Counted from the stretch's first letter, positions 1 to 11,300 are shown. The stretch is 64,000 bases of DNA from an uncultured Marmoricola sp. (GCA_937868075.1 CALMLL010000006.1:1-64000), one strand, 5' to 3'. A program made the numbers and translations. The notes: a model not told the origin generated them from the letters alone.

Positions 1-5
1 TAATG

Positions 6-38
6 GTTGCTCGCGAGCAACGGTTGCCCTAGAGTAAC
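6..38. promoter_or_regulatory. Two tandem inverted repeats, candidate ArsR operator
   Basis: A perfect 16-bp palindrome GTTGCTCGCGAGCAAC lies at 6-21. A second, imperfect copy, GTTGCCCTAGAGTAAC (12 of 16 positions symmetric), lies at 23-38. Their centres are 17 bp apart and both sit directly upstream of the ATG of the ArsR-type gene at 43. ArsR-family proteins bind such dyads as dimers and commonly autoregulate, so this is most simply the operator of the downstream gene. Function is inferred. Confidence 0.55.
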
Positions 39-42
39 GAAT

Positions 43-384
43 ATGTCCGGATCCGCAGCGCACGTTCTCGATGCCCTGGGAGACCCGATGCGCCGAGCGA
101 TCGTGGAGCAACTTCGTGATGGGCCACGTCCGGTCGGCGCGATCGCCGACGACCTCCCCATCGGCCGGCCTGCGGTCTCCAAGCACCTGCGGGTGCTGAG
201 CGATGCGGGCCTTGTCGAGCACGAACGTGTCGGCACCCGCAACCTCTACGCCCTCGCTCCCGAGGGTCTGGTCCCGCTTCAGCAGTGGCTTGTCGGCACG
301 TGGGATCGCGCGCTCGCCGCCTTCGCCGACCATGTCACCGCGCACACCCAGGAGGGCTCCCGTGCTGCCACCGATCCGTCGTGA
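43..384 (+). CDS. ArsR-family winged-helix transcriptional regulator
   Basis: A 113-residue DNA-binding repressor. The region around residues 5-85 is a typical ArsR winged helix: it begins with a GDPMRRAIVEQL helix and continues with the recognition segment GRPAVSKHLRVLSDAGLVEHER. No metal-binding cysteine pair is visible, so it is probably not a metal sensor; it resembles the ArsR proteins that are paired with SRPBCC (AHSA1) genes. I chose ATG 43 because the winged helix begins just after it and the repeats at 6-38 precede it; a TTG at 7 would place the operator inside the gene. Its 3' end overlaps the next gene by 23 bp, so the two are co-transcribed and translationally coupled. Confidence 0.85.
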   Translation: MSGSAAHVLDALGDPMRRAIVEQLRDGPRPVGAIADDLPIGRPAVSKHLRVLSDAGLVEHERVGTRNLYALAPEGLVPLQQWLVGTWDRALAAFADHVTAHTQEGSRAATDPS

Positions 385-1075
385 GGTCATCGTCGAGGCT
401 GCTCCCGACGTCGCCTTTGCGCTCTTCACCCACCACATCGGCTCGTGGTGGCCGTATGCCGGTCACAGTCTCGAGGGCAGTGCGGCGACGGTCGCTTTCG
501 AGGGTGAGCGCCTGGTGGAGCGCCTCGGCGCGAGCGAGCACACCTGGGCCGAGGTGCTGGAGTGGTCACCGCCGAGCCGCTTCGAGCTGAACTGGCATCC
601 CGGGCGGGATGCGGCTGATGCAACCAACGTGATCGTGACCTTCGACGCGGTCCCCGGAGGGACCCGCGTCAGCGTCGTCCATGACGGGTGGGAGTCGCTC
701 GCCGATGGTCGCTACGAGGGTTACGGGGCTGGGTGGGAGGCCGTGCTCGGCCACTACACCCACACGTTCTCCGACCGAGACGATCGCTGGTTCGCACTGA
801 TCCATCGACCCGGACCTGCCGTGCCCAAGGGCACCCTGGTCTTCGCCCACCCAGGGTTTCGCGACCATCTCGCCTTCGTCGAGTCCCTGGCCGAACGCGG
901 TCTGTTGGTCGCGGCCGGTCCCTTCCCTGACGAGCCCGGCGCGGGCATGACGATCGTTCGCGTCGGCGACCCGGAATTGGATGTCGACGCACTGGCACGT
1001 ACGTCGGACGCGGCGGTCGTCGCCGGAGTCCTCAGCGTCGAGATTCGCCCCTGGGCGGTGCGGTTCGTCGGCTGA
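362..1075 (+). CDS. SRPBCC (AHSA1-like) domain fused to a YCII-related domain
   Basis: 237 residues. The N-terminal part (about 1-140) is an SRPBCC/AHSA1-type ligand-binding fold, recognisable from the opening REVIVEAAPDVAFALFT and the later FELNWHPG and GGTRVSVVHDGWE segments. The C-terminal part (about 145-237) resembles YCII-related domains (FALIHRPGP, FRDHLAFVESLAERGLLVAAGPF). The GTG at 362 is taken as start because AGGAGG lies at about 350-355 and the domain begins just after; it overlaps the ArsR gene by 23 bp. ArsR-AHSA1 pairs are common and the AHSA1 protein is usually the target of the regulator. The two-domain fusion is less usual. The small-molecule ligand or reaction is unknown. 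Confidence 0.8.
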   Translation: MLPPIRREVIVEAAPDVAFALFTHHIGSWWPYAGHSLEGSAATVAFEGERLVERLGASEHTWAEVLEWSPPSRFELNWHPGRDAADATNVIVTFDAVPGGTRVSVVHDGWESLADGRYEGYGAGWEAVLGHYTHTFSDRDDRWFALIHRPGPAVPKGTLVFAHPGFRDHLAFVESLAERGLLVAAGPFPDEPGAGMTIVRVGDPELDVDALARTSDAAVVAGVLSVEIRPWAVRFVG

Positions 1076-1080
1076 GGGCC

Positions 1081-2364
1081 CTAGCCGAGTTCTACGGGCC
1101 CGGTGAGTCGGGCCGGCCCTGTGCGGGTCGGCACCGAGCACGTCAGCGTAGGAGTCGACGGGTCGATCACGGTGTCGAAAGGCTCCTCCCACTCTGCGCG
1201 CGCGATCCGCACAGTTCCGCGCACCCGCAATGAGGCCGTGCCGCGGTCGACCTGGTCGGCCACGGCCTGCCATCCCCACTCCGTGGGCCGCACCAGAGCG
1301 GGCTCGTCTGGCACGTCGGCACCCAGAAGTGCGGAGACGTCGAGTCGCAGGCCCTCTCCCGAGGCGGTCGCGGTGACCGGTAGTGGCCGATTGCCTCCGG
1401 TCAGGTAGTCGGCCAGCGTCGCGGCGTCATCTCGACGGTCCTGTTCGACCAGCCAACCCAGGAGGCGTTGGACCGGGAGCACGTCGGTCTGGGCGAAACC
1501 GCCGCCCCACAGGTCGCAGACCATGGAGCGCAGGACGCTCCAGTAGTCATCGGAGCACCCATGGATCGCGGCGAAGTAGTGATGCATGTCCCCGGGCATG
1601 ACTCGCTTGGAGAACGTGTCGACGACGGTCGGAGCCCCGAGAGTGCGCACCACCTCCCAGGCGGCGCGTTTGGTGCGATCACGGTCGTGGAGGTTGTCGA
1701 GGTCTCCGCGTCGTTGGGTCACCGATGAGGCGTCGCTGCGAAGGCGCCAGAGGTACACGGTGCGGGGGAGTACGTCGAAAGCCGAGGCCCGCAAGAACGC
1801 CTCGGTGATCGGGCCCTGGTCCTGGTAGCGGGTGTTCTCGGGGAAGACGATCCCAGCGCTCCGCCAGAACGCGGTGCGGAACATCTTGTTCCAGACGAAC
1901 ACGTCGCCGATGATCTCGGGCAGCTCGGCCAGGGCGGCGGCGGTGCGGGCCCGGGCGTGCACCCGGTCGGCCCAGCCCAGGCTGCTGCGGGTGAGGTCGG
2001 GGTGGAGACGCTCGAAGTGGCCCACGACGAAGTCCGACCCCGACTTGCGCAGGCTCTTCGACATGGCTTTCCACGCGCCCGGCAGCACGATGTCGTCGGG
2101 GTCGGCGAAGGTGAGCAGCTCGCCGCGGGCCCGAGCCACGCCGGCGTTGCGGGCCCCGCCAGTGCCGCCGTGAGGGTGGCTGACCACCTCGATGGCGGAG
2201 TGCTTGTCGGCGTACGCCTGGGCGATGGTGAAGGAGTCGTCGGTGGACCCGTTGTCGACCACGATGATCTGGGTCTTGACGCCTCGTTGGCCCAGCACGC
2301 TGTCGAGTGCTTCGGGCAGCCACCGGGCAACGTTCTTCACCGGGATCACGACGCTCAACAGCAC
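1081..2364 (-). CDS. Family 2 glycosyltransferase
   Basis: 427 residues. The N-terminal GT-A domain (about 1-210) is clear: LLSVVIPVKNVARWLPEALDSV, then IIVVDNGSTDDS, then the nucleotide/metal-binding segment FADPDDIVLPGAW. The C-terminal half is not recognised and has no obvious membrane segment, so the enzyme is probably soluble or peripheral. It should transfer a sugar from a nucleotide-sugar donor, possibly to a cell-wall or surface polymer; donor and acceptor cannot be read from sequence. The start used is GTG at 2364. It has no well-spaced ribosome binding site, so the exact start is uncertain, but the fold begins immediately after. The gene is transcribed convergently with the SRPBCC gene, with only 5 bp between them. 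Confidence 0.85.
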   Translation of the reverse strand: MLLSVVIPVKNVARWLPEALDSVLGQRGVKTQIIVVDNGSTDDSFTIAQAYADKHSAIEVVSHPHGGTGGARNAGVARARGELLTFADPDDIVLPGAWKAMSKSLRKSGSDFVVGHFERLHPDLTRSSLGWADRVHARARTAAALAELPEIIGDVFVWNKMFRTAFWRSAGIVFPENTRYQDQGPITEAFLRASAFDVLPRTVYLWRLRSDASSVTQRRGDLDNLHDRDRTKRAAWEVVRTLGAPTVVDTFSKRVMPGDMHHYFAAIHGCSDDYWSVLRSMVCDLWGGGFAQTDVLPVQRLLGWLVEQDRRDDAATLADYLTGGNRPLPVTATASGEGLRLDVSALLGADVPDEPALVRPTEWGWQAVADQVDRGTASLRVRGTVRIARAEWEEPFDTVIDPSTPTLTCSVPTRTGPARLTGPVELG

Positions 2365-2414
2365 CCTCCGAGCCTAGAGGGCGAGCGAAACGGTCCGGGT
2401 CCTAGGCAAGTCTC

Positions 2415-2445
2415 TTGACCTCATGTATCTTGATATCAAGATACT
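2415..2445 (+). promoter_or_regulatory. Aconitase promoter with perfect 20-bp palindrome operator
   Basis: A perfect palindrome GTATCTTGATATCAAGATAC occupies 2425-2444. A -35-like TTGACC lies at 2415-2420, and a possible -10 (GATACT, 2440-2445) overlaps the right arm, so a bound protein would block the promoter. The aconitase gene starts 75 bp downstream. A dedicated regulator is plausible but none is encoded next to it. Confidence 0.6.
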
Positions 2446-2519
2446 TTGCTGCTCCGGTTCACATCGAGGCGAACCCACGCGGCAAGATGGACCCATCGGC
2501 ACGCTCGTGAGGAGAAACG

Positions 2520-5191
<2,672 letters not shown>

Positions 5192-5195
<4 letters not shown>

Positions 5196-5920
5196 TCCTC
5201 GGCGTCTCGACAGGGGTGGTGGCCATCGTGGCCGCCACCCTTGTCGTCGGCGCGACCGTCCAGGGCGTCGTCGGCCTCGGGCTCGGTCTGGTGGCGGCTC
5301 CGATCATCGCTCTGCTCGACCCGTCGCTGATGCCGGTGTTGCCGCTGGTGCTCGCGGTGCTGCTGCCGGCGATCACGTTGATCGGGGAGCACGACGACAT
5401 CGACTGGCGCGGGTTGGCGTGGGCGTTGCCGGCCCGCATCCCCGGGACGTACGCCGGCGTGGCACTCCTCGCGGTCTTCTCCGACCGCCACATCGGCATC
5501 GCGGTCGCAGTCATGGTGCTGATCGCGGTGGCAGTCAGCCTGCGTGAGTTCACCGTGCCGGTCACTGCGGCCTCGTTGGTCACAGCCGGATTCGTGGCCG
5601 GTGTCAGCGGCACCGCGACCTCGATCGGCGGACCTCCGATCGCGCTGCTCTATCAGCACCATCGCCCCCGTCAGATCCGCACCACGCTGGCCGTCTTCTT
5701 CGTCGTGGGGGCACTGCTGTCACTGGCCGGTCTGGCCATCGCCGGACAGGTGGAACTGCGGGTGCTGGCGCTTGCCGGAGCACTCTCGCCGTGCCTGCTG
5801 GTCGGCGTGTGGCTGGCGAGTTGGCTTCGGGGCCGGGTGCCCGAAGCTGGGTTCCGGCTCGGCGTACTCCTGGTGTGCGCCCTGTCGGCGGTGGTGTTGT
5901 TGCTCAAGTCCCTGGCCTGA
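5192..5920 (+). CDS. TSUP-family (TauE/SafE) membrane transporter
   Basis: About 242 residues, strongly hydrophobic, with roughly eight predicted membrane segments. The N-terminal [19 protein letters not shown] segment and the internal repeat around [21 protein letters not shown] (about residues 128-150) are typical of the TSUP/TauE-SafE family, which exports sulfite, sulfonates or other organic anions. The substrate cannot be deduced. The TTG start at 5192 overlaps the aconitase TGA, which would couple the genes, but GTG at 5216 is an alternative and the ribosome binding site is weak. A functional link with aconitase is not established; the overlap may simply reflect read-through expression. 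Confidence 0.8.
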
Positions 5921-5935
5921 CTCCATGCTGCGCAC

Positions 5936-6304
5936 ATGAGCAGCCCGAGAAGCGCCGAGGTCGATGCCTACATCGAAACTCACGTGGGGGAGGTGCACGA
6001 CCGCTTGCTGGCCCTGCGCGAGACGCTGCATCGCGCGGTGCCCGGGGCCCTGGAGAAGATCAGTTACGGGGTGCCCACCCTGAGCGTGGCCGGGAAGAAC
6101 GTCGTGCATTTCGGAGGCTTCAAGGCCCACGTGAGCGTCTACCCGGTGCCGACCGGCGATGAGGCCTTCGCGGCCGACATCGTGGTCTACTGGGCCGGGC
6201 GCGGCACCTTGAAGTTCCCGATCAACGCGCCCTTGCCCCTCGATCTGGTCTATCGACAAGGCGCCTTTCTCCTGGCCGAACGAGGTGTCCTGCCCGAGGC
6301 ATGA
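5936..6304 (+). CDS. DUF1801 (YdhG-like) small protein
   Basis: 122 residues of the DUF1801/YdhG family, a small alpha/beta fold that resembles the frataxin-like fold and has no firmly assigned activity. Family-typical segments are VDAYIETHVGEVHDRLLALRE at the N-terminus, EKISYGVPTLSV in the middle and GTLKFPINAPLPLDLV near the end. ATG 5936 is 15 bp after the TSUP gene. A -10-like CATGCT at 5924-5929 lies 6 bp before the ATG, so the gene may also be expressed from its own leaderless promoter. No partner is suggested by the neighbours. Confidence 0.75.
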   Translation: MSSPRSAEVDAYIETHVGEVHDRLLALRETLHRAVPGALEKISYGVPTLSVAGKNVVHFGGFKAHVSVYPVPTGDEAFAADIVVYWAGRGTLKFPINAPLPLDLVYRQGAFLLAERGVLPEA

Positions 6305-6313
6305 CCGTACCCC

Positions 6314-6343
6314 TTGACATCGAACATATGTTCGAGTCACAGT
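6314..6343 (+). promoter_or_regulatory. LexA-controlled (SOS box) leaderless promoter
   Basis: TCGAACATATGTTCGA, a perfect 16-bp palindrome, lies at 6320-6335 and matches the actinobacterial SOS box (TCGAAC-N4-GTTCGA). It sits exactly between a consensus -35 TTGACA (6314-6319) and a -10-like CACAGT (6338-6343). The ATG at 6351 follows the -10 by 7 bp, placing it at or near the transcription start. This arrangement predicts tight LexA repression and induction by DNA damage. Confidence 0.8.
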
Positions 6344-6350
6344 GCGGGTC

Positions 6351-6719
6351 ATGAGTCTTGTGGCACCACCGGGATGGCCGGCTCAGGTGCGTCCTCCGGA
6401 CGCGCCTGACTGGGAGCGCACCGCCACGGCTTGGCTGCTCGATATCTGCCCACCCGAATACCGCGGGTATCGAGTGTTGCGCGGGCATCCGGTGGTGTTG
6501 GCCCGGTTCGCCGCTCGTCACGTCCAGGGTGCTCAAGCGGCGGTCAACGAAGGCCTCAGCGAGGCCCGCGGTGTCCTGCGTGACGTCGCCGATGCCGACA
6601 CCATCGAGGAGGCGGTGCTCACCTGGCAACGCGAATACGCCCGCCTGCTCACCGAAGCGCGCGCGGTCGCCCTCGTCGAGGAGGCGCTGCGAGGACGCAG
6701 GTTCGTCGCGCGGTTGTAG
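6351..6719 (+). CDS. Small SOS-regulated protein of unknown function
   Basis: 122 residues that I do not recognise as a characterised family. The protein is soluble and rich in Arg, Ala and Glu. Its first half contains APDWERTATAWLLDICPPEYR and RGHPVVLARFAARHVQGAQ; the second half is predicted to be long helices (TIEEAVLTWQREYARLLTEARA, VALVEEALRGRRF). It has no signal peptide, membrane segment, Cys or nuclease motif. I chose ATG 6351 over GTG 6342 because the promoter geometry puts the transcription start there. The perfect SOS box implies a role in the DNA-damage response, for instance as a helper of repair or a replication/division checkpoint. That role is inferred only from regulation. 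Confidence 0.75.
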   Translation: MSLVAPPGWPAQVRPPDAPDWERTATAWLLDICPPEYRGYRVLRGHPVVLARFAARHVQGAQAAVNEGLSEARGVLRDVADADTIEEAVLTWQREYARLLTEARAVALVEEALRGRRFVARL

Positions 6720-6728
6720 CGTGCGGTC

Positions 6729-7649
6729 ATGAACCTTCCGCTTCGCGTCCACCATGTCCCGGGCACCGGTGCCGAGGACGTCGTTCTCGATGCCGACGGG
6801 CTGATCTACACCGGCACGGCCGAAGGCTCGGTCTTCCGGCTCCGCCCCGACGGTTCGCGCATCGACCGGATCGGGCACACCGGTGGCCGCCCGCTCGGTC
6901 TCGAGTGGCTGCCCGACGGTCGCTTGCTGATCTGCGACGCCAACAAAGGACTGCTGGCTCTGGATCCGGCAACCGGTGAGATCGACAAACTCGTCACCAC
7001 GATCCGCGATCAGCACATGCGCTTTTGCAACAACGCCGCGGTCGCCGGCAACGGCGACATCTGGTTCTCCGACACCAGCACCGTCTACGGCATCGACGCG
7101 TGGAAGGCCGACTTCGTCGAAGTCACCCGCACCGGCCGACTCTTCCACCGAGCCGCACACGGGGGCCTCACTCAGGTGCTCGACGGTCTCCACTTCGCCA
7201 ACGGGGTCGCCCTCAGCGCCGACGAGTCGTTCGTCGCGGTCGCCGAAACGGGCGCCCGCACCGTCGTACGCCACTGGATCGCGGGGGAGCGGGCCGGCCA
7301 GCGCGACTACCTGGCCCAGGACCTGCCCGGCTACCCCGACAACATCTCCCGTGGCTCCGACGGGCTGATCTGGGTCACCCTGGCCTCGCCCAAGGACCCG
7401 GTCGTGGAGCGGTTGATGCGGGCACCTCTCAAGGTGCGCGAGAGCGTCAAGCGCATCCCCGAGGCGTTGCAGCCCAAACCCAAACGCACCGTCCGGGTGC
7501 AGGCGTACGCCGCCGACGGCACCCTCGTGCACGATCTCCACGGTGACCCGACCAACTTCCACATGGCCACCGGGGTGCGCGAACACAACGGCCAGGTGTG
7601 GCTGGGATCGCTCCACGAACCGGCGGTCGCGGTGATGGCGCTCTCCTAG
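6729..7649 (+). CDS. SMP-30/gluconolactonase-like beta-propeller protein
   Basis: 306 residues with repeated propeller blades (DGLIYTGTAEGSVFRL, DGRLLICDANKGLLALD, NGDIWFSDTS, DGLIWVTLASP). It belongs to the SMP-30/gluconolactonase/LRE and strictosidine synthase-like superfamily; LHFANGVALSADESF is a hallmark stretch. Members hydrolyse lactones or related esters using a metal bound in the central channel. No signal peptide is evident, so a cytoplasmic location is likely. A -10-like TAGCGT (6717-6722) lies 6 bp before the ATG, suggesting its own leaderless promoter although it follows the SOS gene by 9 bp. The substrate is unknown. Confidence 0.75.
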   Translation: MNLPLRVHHVPGTGAEDVVLDADGLIYTGTAEGSVFRLRPDGSRIDRIGHTGGRPLGLEWLPDGRLLICDANKGLLALDPATGEIDKLVTTIRDQHMRFCNNAAVAGNGDIWFSDTSTVYGIDAWKADFVEVTRTGRLFHRAAHGGLTQVLDGLHFANGVALSADESFVAVAETGARTVVRHWIAGERAGQRDYLAQDLPGYPDNISRGSDGLIWVTLASPKDPVVERLMRAPLKVRESVKRIPEALQPKPKRTVRVQAYAADGTLVHDLHGDPTNFHMATGVREHNGQVWLGSLHEPAVAVMALS

Positions 7650-7658
7650 ACTGAGCGC

Positions 7659-9563
7659 ATGTCTTTCCTCGGCGGGTCGCTGCTGCCCGGTTGGTCCGAC
7701 CCCGCACACCTGCGTGACCTCGACGAGCGGCAGTTGACCGATCTGGCCAGCGAGATCCGCGATTTCCTGGTCGCCAAGGTGGCCCGCACCGGCGGTCACC
7801 TCGGCCCCAACCTCGGCGTGGTCGAACTGACGATGGCGATCCACCGCACCTTCGACTCCCCACGCGACCGGATCGTGTTCGACACCGGTCACCAGGCCTA
7901 CGTGCACAAGATCCTGACGGGCCGAGTCGAGGGCTTCGACCAGTTGCGCCAAGAAGGCGGCCTGTCCGGCTATCCCAGCCAGGCCGAGTCCGACCACGAC
8001 ATCGTGGAGAACTCCCACGCCTCCACGGCGTTGTCGTACGCCGACGGCATGGCCAAGGCCTTCGCGATCCGGGGTGAGGACCGCTACGTGGTCGCCGTGA
8101 TCGGTGACGGAGCCCTGACCGGCGGCATGGCCTGGGAGGCGCTCAACAACATCGCCTCAGGCAAGGACCGCAAGGTCGTCATCGTGGTCAACGACAACGG
8201 CCGCTCCTACACCCCGACGGTCGGTGGCCTGGCCGATCACCTCACCGCGCTGCGGACCAACCCGCGCTACGAGCAGGTGCTCGACGTGGTGAAGACCAGG
8301 CTCAACGGGGTCCGCGGCGTCGGACCCGCCGTCTACGACGCGCTGCACGCGATGAAGAAGGGCATGAAGGACGCGCTGGCGCCCCAGGGCCTCTTCGAGG
8401 ATCTCGGTCTCAAATACGTCGGCCCTGTCGACGGCCACGACCGTCAGGCCATGGAGCAGGCGCTGTTGCAGGCCAAGCGCTTCGGCGGACCGGTCATCGT
8501 GCACGCCATCACCCGCAAGGGCTTCGGCTACGACCCGGCCGAGCGGCACGAGGCCGACCAGTTCCACGCCCCTCGCCCCTTCGACGTCGACACCGGGGAG
8601 GAGCGTCCCGCCGGACGCATCTGGACCGACGTCTTCGCCGAGGAGATGGTGGCGCTGGGTGCTCGCCGTCGCGACATCGTCGCGATCACGGCCGCGATGA
8701 TGCACCCGGTCGGCCTGCATCTGTTCGCCCAGCGCTACCCCGACCGCACCTTCGATGTCGGTATCGCCGAGCAGCACGCGGTCACCAGCGCGGCCGGCAT
8801 GGCGATGGCCGGCCTCCACCCGGTGGTGGCCGTCTATGCCACTTTCCTCAATCGGGCCTTCGATCAGGTCCTCATGGATGTCGCCCTGCACCGTTGCGGG
8901 GTCACCTTCGTGCTCGACCGCGCCGGTGTCACCGGCGACGACGGGGCCAGCCACAACGGCATGTGGGACATGTCGATCCTGCAGGTCGTGCCCGGTCTCC
9001 GTTTGGCCGCCCCCCGCGACCCCGCGCGCCTGCGCGAACTCCTCGGCGAAGCCGTCGAGGTCGCCGATGCGCCCACGGTGGTGCGCTTCGCCAAGGGAGC
9101 CCCGCCTGCCGATATCGAGGCTGTCGACCGCGCCGGGTCGATGGACGTGCTGGTGCGATCCGGTGCCAAGGACGTGCTCCTGGTCGGGATCGGCTCGATG
9201 GCCGCCACCGCCGTGGAGGTGGCCGAGCGCCTCGACCAGCAAGGAGTCGGCGTCACCGTCGTCGATCCTCGCTGGGTCAAACCGTGGGATCCCGCCATCG
9301 TGACCTTGGCCGCCCAACACCGCCTTGTCGTGTGTGTCGAGGACAACGGCATCGTCGGCGGCTGCGGGTCCAGCCTCCTGCACCTACTCAACGAGGATCA
9401 GGTGGAGACGCCGGTGCGGCTGCACGGGATTCCGCAGGAGTTCCTCGACCACGCAAAACGGGATGTCATCCTCCAGCGCATCGGACTCACCGCACAGGCC
9501 CTCGCCCGGGGAATCGTGGAGGAGATCAGCGCCGACTCCGCCGAGCCGGCCACGCTGCCCTGA
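7659..9563 (+). CDS. dxs: 1-deoxy-D-xylulose-5-phosphate synthase
   Basis: 634 residues. It condenses pyruvate and glyceraldehyde 3-phosphate to make 1-deoxy-D-xylulose 5-phosphate, the first step of the MEP isoprenoid pathway. Thiamine diphosphate-binding elements are clear: [34 protein letters not shown], and [16 protein letters not shown] followed by an Asn-rich NDNGRSY. The transketolase-type second domain has [17 protein letters not shown] and [21 protein letters not shown] at 7647-7652 lies 6 bp before the ATG and no Shine-Dalgarno sequence is present, so translation is probably leaderless. Confidence 0.96.
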   Translation: MSFLGGSLLPGWSDPAHLRDLDERQLTDLASEIRDFLVAKVARTGGHLGPNLGVVELTMAIHRTFDSPRDRIVFDTGHQAYVHKILTGRVEGFDQLRQEGGLSGYPSQAESDHDIVENSHASTALSYADGMAKAFAIRGEDRYVVAVIGDGALTGGMAWEALNNIASGKDRKVVIVVNDNGRSYTPTVGGLADHLTALRTNPRYEQVLDVVKTRLNGVRGVGPAVYDALHAMKKGMKDALAPQGLFEDLGLKYVGPVDGHDRQAMEQALLQAKRFGGPVIVHAITRKGFGYDPAERHEADQFHAPRPFDVDTGEERPAGRIWTDVFAEEMVALGARRRDIVAITAAMMHPVGLHLFAQRYPDRTFDVGIAEQHAVTSAAGMAMAGLHPVVAVYATFLNRAFDQVLMDVALHRCGVTFVLDRAGVTGDDGASHNGMWDMSILQVVPGLRLAAPRDPARLRELLGEAVEVADAPTVVRFAKGAPPADIEAVDRAGSMDVLVRSGAKDVLLVGIGSMAATAVEVAERLDQQGVGVTVVDPRWVKPWDPAIVTLAAQHRLVVCVEDNGIVGGCGSSLLHLLNEDQVETPVRLHGIPQEFLDHAKRDVILQRIGLTAQALARGIVEEISADSAEPATLP

Positions 9564-9566
9564 CTC

Positions 9567-10319
9567 TCACAGGTGTTTGGTGGCCTCGCGGATGGACAGG
9601 CCGCTGAGGTGGGCTCGGTGCTGGTCGACGTACTCGGCTACGAAGGCGCGGTCGGAGCGGGCGTGATCGCGCAACGCCCACCCGATGGCCTTGCGGATGA
9701 AGAACTCCTTGCCGTACGCCGACATGGCCGGTCCTCGCCCGGAGGATCCGTCGAGATTTGCCTCGATGGCATCGCTCAGCAGCCGCTGGTCGAGGTCCTC
9801 ACCGCGGCCGACCTGGCAGATGATGGAGGTTCGACGCAACCACATGTCGGGTGCGGTGGACCATGCCCGCAACTGGGGCGCCACGGTGTCGGGGTCGGCG
9901 TCGAGCAGGTCTCGGACCAGATGGGTGGCGATCTCGTCGACGAGGTCCCACCAGGCGCCGCCGACGATGAACCGGGCGTAGTGCGGCAGCAAAGCTGCAT
10001 CCTGGAGCCCGGCGAACCGGCGGTGGCGAGCAAGTCCGATGGCGGCATAGCGTTCCTCGCGGTAGTCCGCCTCGTCCCACAGCAGGTTCTGGGCGGCCAG
10101 CCACTGCTCATTGGTTAGGGCGACGTCGAAGCATCGCCGCCACAGGCGACGGCACTGCGGCATCGAGACGCCGTAATAGGGCAATGCCGACTTCATGTAG
10201 GCCTGCATCGCGGGTGCGCGGTCAGGGTCGGCTGCGGCCCAGAGTTCGGCCCGGACATCGGCAACGACGGCGTCGACCGGGTCGGATGTGTGTGGGGCCA
10301 CACGTGTCTGGTCGGGCAT
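9567..10319 (-). CDS. AlkD-like DNA alkylation repair protein
   Basis: 250 residues, all-helical, of the DNA alkylation repair (AlkD-like, HEAT-repeat) family, which removes bulky or cationic alkylated bases without base flipping. Recognisable parts are MQAYMKSALPYYGVSMPQ at the N-terminus, the helix EADYREERYAAIGLARH, and WWDLVDEIATHLV with the conserved Trp-Asp pair. Later helices contain DMWLRRTSIICQ and FFIRKAIGWALRDHAR. The gene converges on dxs with 3 bp between the stop codons. An AlkA-like glycosylase is encoded 9 kb away, so two alkylation-repair enzymes occur in this window. Confidence 0.88.
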   Translation of the reverse strand: MPDQTRVAPHTSDPVDAVVADVRAELWAAADPDRAPAMQAYMKSALPYYGVSMPQCRRLWRRCFDVALTNEQWLAAQNLLWDEADYREERYAAIGLARHRRFAGLQDAALLPHYARFIVGGAWWDLVDEIATHLVRDLLDADPDTVAPQLRAWSTAPDMWLRRTSIICQVGRGEDLDQRLLSDAIEANLDGSSGRGPAMSAYGKEFFIRKAIGWALRDHARSDRAFVAEYVDQHRAHLSGLSIREATKHL

Positions 10320-10382
10320 AGAGCCAGCCTAGGCAGCGTTGCCCCTACCCTGGAACGAGCACAACGAAGGAAGGAAGTTGCC

Positions 10383-11300
10383 GTGGCCAAGGCCCGTTTC
10401 GTGCACATCGTCGATGACGTCCCGGAGTTGGTGGGGCGCAGCGACGGGCCCGTGCTGATCGTGGCACTGGAGGGCTTCCTCGACGCGGGCAATGCTTCCG
10501 CGCTGGCCACCGGGCATGTGGAAGAGGCCGGCGACGGCGGCCGGGTGGTCGCCAGCTTCGAGATCGATGAGTTCTACGACTATCGCGCCCGGCGTCCGGC
10601 GTTGACCTTCAGCGAGAACCGCTACACCGACTACGAAACACCGCGGCTGGTGGTCAAACTGCTCCACGACGCCCAGCACACGCCGTTCCTGTTGCTCACC
10701 GGACCCGAGCCGGACACCCGGTGGGAGGGGTTCGCGACTGCCGTACGCGCGGTCATCGACCACTTCTCGGTGAGATTGACCCTTTCCCTGGGCTCGGTGC
10801 CGATGGCAGTCCCGCACACGCGTCCGGTGCAACTGACCAACCACGCCACCTCCGAGCGACTGGTGGTGCAGGAGAACGTCTGGCGCGGTGACATCCGGGT
10901 TCCGGCCAGCGCCCAGGGCCTGCTGGAGGTTCGCCTGGGGGAGTGGGGGTACGACGCGATGGGCTTCGTGGCACACATCCCTCACTACGTCGCGCAATAC
11001 CCCTATCCACAGGCGGCCGCGGCTCTCGTGGAGGCGGTGACCGACACGACGGGTCTGGTGTGGGACATCTCCGGACTGCTCGAAGCCGGCGCCCGCACCG
11101 CGGAGGAGATCGCCTCCCAGATCAAGGAGTCCGACGACGTGCGTGAGGTCGTGCGCGGTCTGGAGCAGCAGTACGACGCCTTCCACCAGGCCGAGGACAA
11201 TCTGCTGGCCGAGGACGCGCCGATTCCCTCCGGGGACGAGTTGGGGGCCCAGTTCGAGCAGTTCCTGGCCGGCCTGGACGACGAAGGCGGAGATCGCTGA
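10383..11300 (+). CDS. PAC2-family protein
   Basis: 305 residues of the PAC2 family, related to proteasome assembly chaperones and common in actinobacteria that carry a 20S proteasome. Signatures are the N-terminal GPVLIVALEGFLDAGNA and the central LLTGPEPDTRWEGF, with SLGSVPMAVPHTRPVQLT following. The C-terminal tail (about 240-305) is acidic and probably helical. GTG 10383 is chosen because a purine-rich GGAAGGAAG precedes it at about 10369-10377. It overlaps the next gene by one base (TGATG), so the pair is an operon. The client of the protein is not known. Confidence 0.85.
   Translation: MAKARFVHIVDDVPELVGRSDGPVLIVALEGFLDAGNASALATGHVEEAGDGGRVVASFEIDEFYDYRARRPALTFSENRYTDYETPRLVVKLLHDAQHTPFLLLTGPEPDTRWEGFATAVRAVIDHFSVRLTLSLGSVPMAVPHTRPVQLTNHATSERLVVQENVWRGDIRVPASAQGLLEVRLGEWGYDAMGFVAHIPHYVAQYPYPQAAAALVEAVTDTTGLVWDISGLLEAGARTAEEIASQIKESDDVREVVRGLEQQYDAFHQAEDNLLAEDAPIPSGDELGAQFEQFLAGLDDEGGDR

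Noticed and set aside
6222-8018. A long open frame of almost 600 codons on the minus strand opposite the lactonase-like and dxs genes
   Set aside because: Composition is His/Gly/Arg/Val-rich low-complexity, as expected from the complement of high-GC genes, and both opposite genes are secure.
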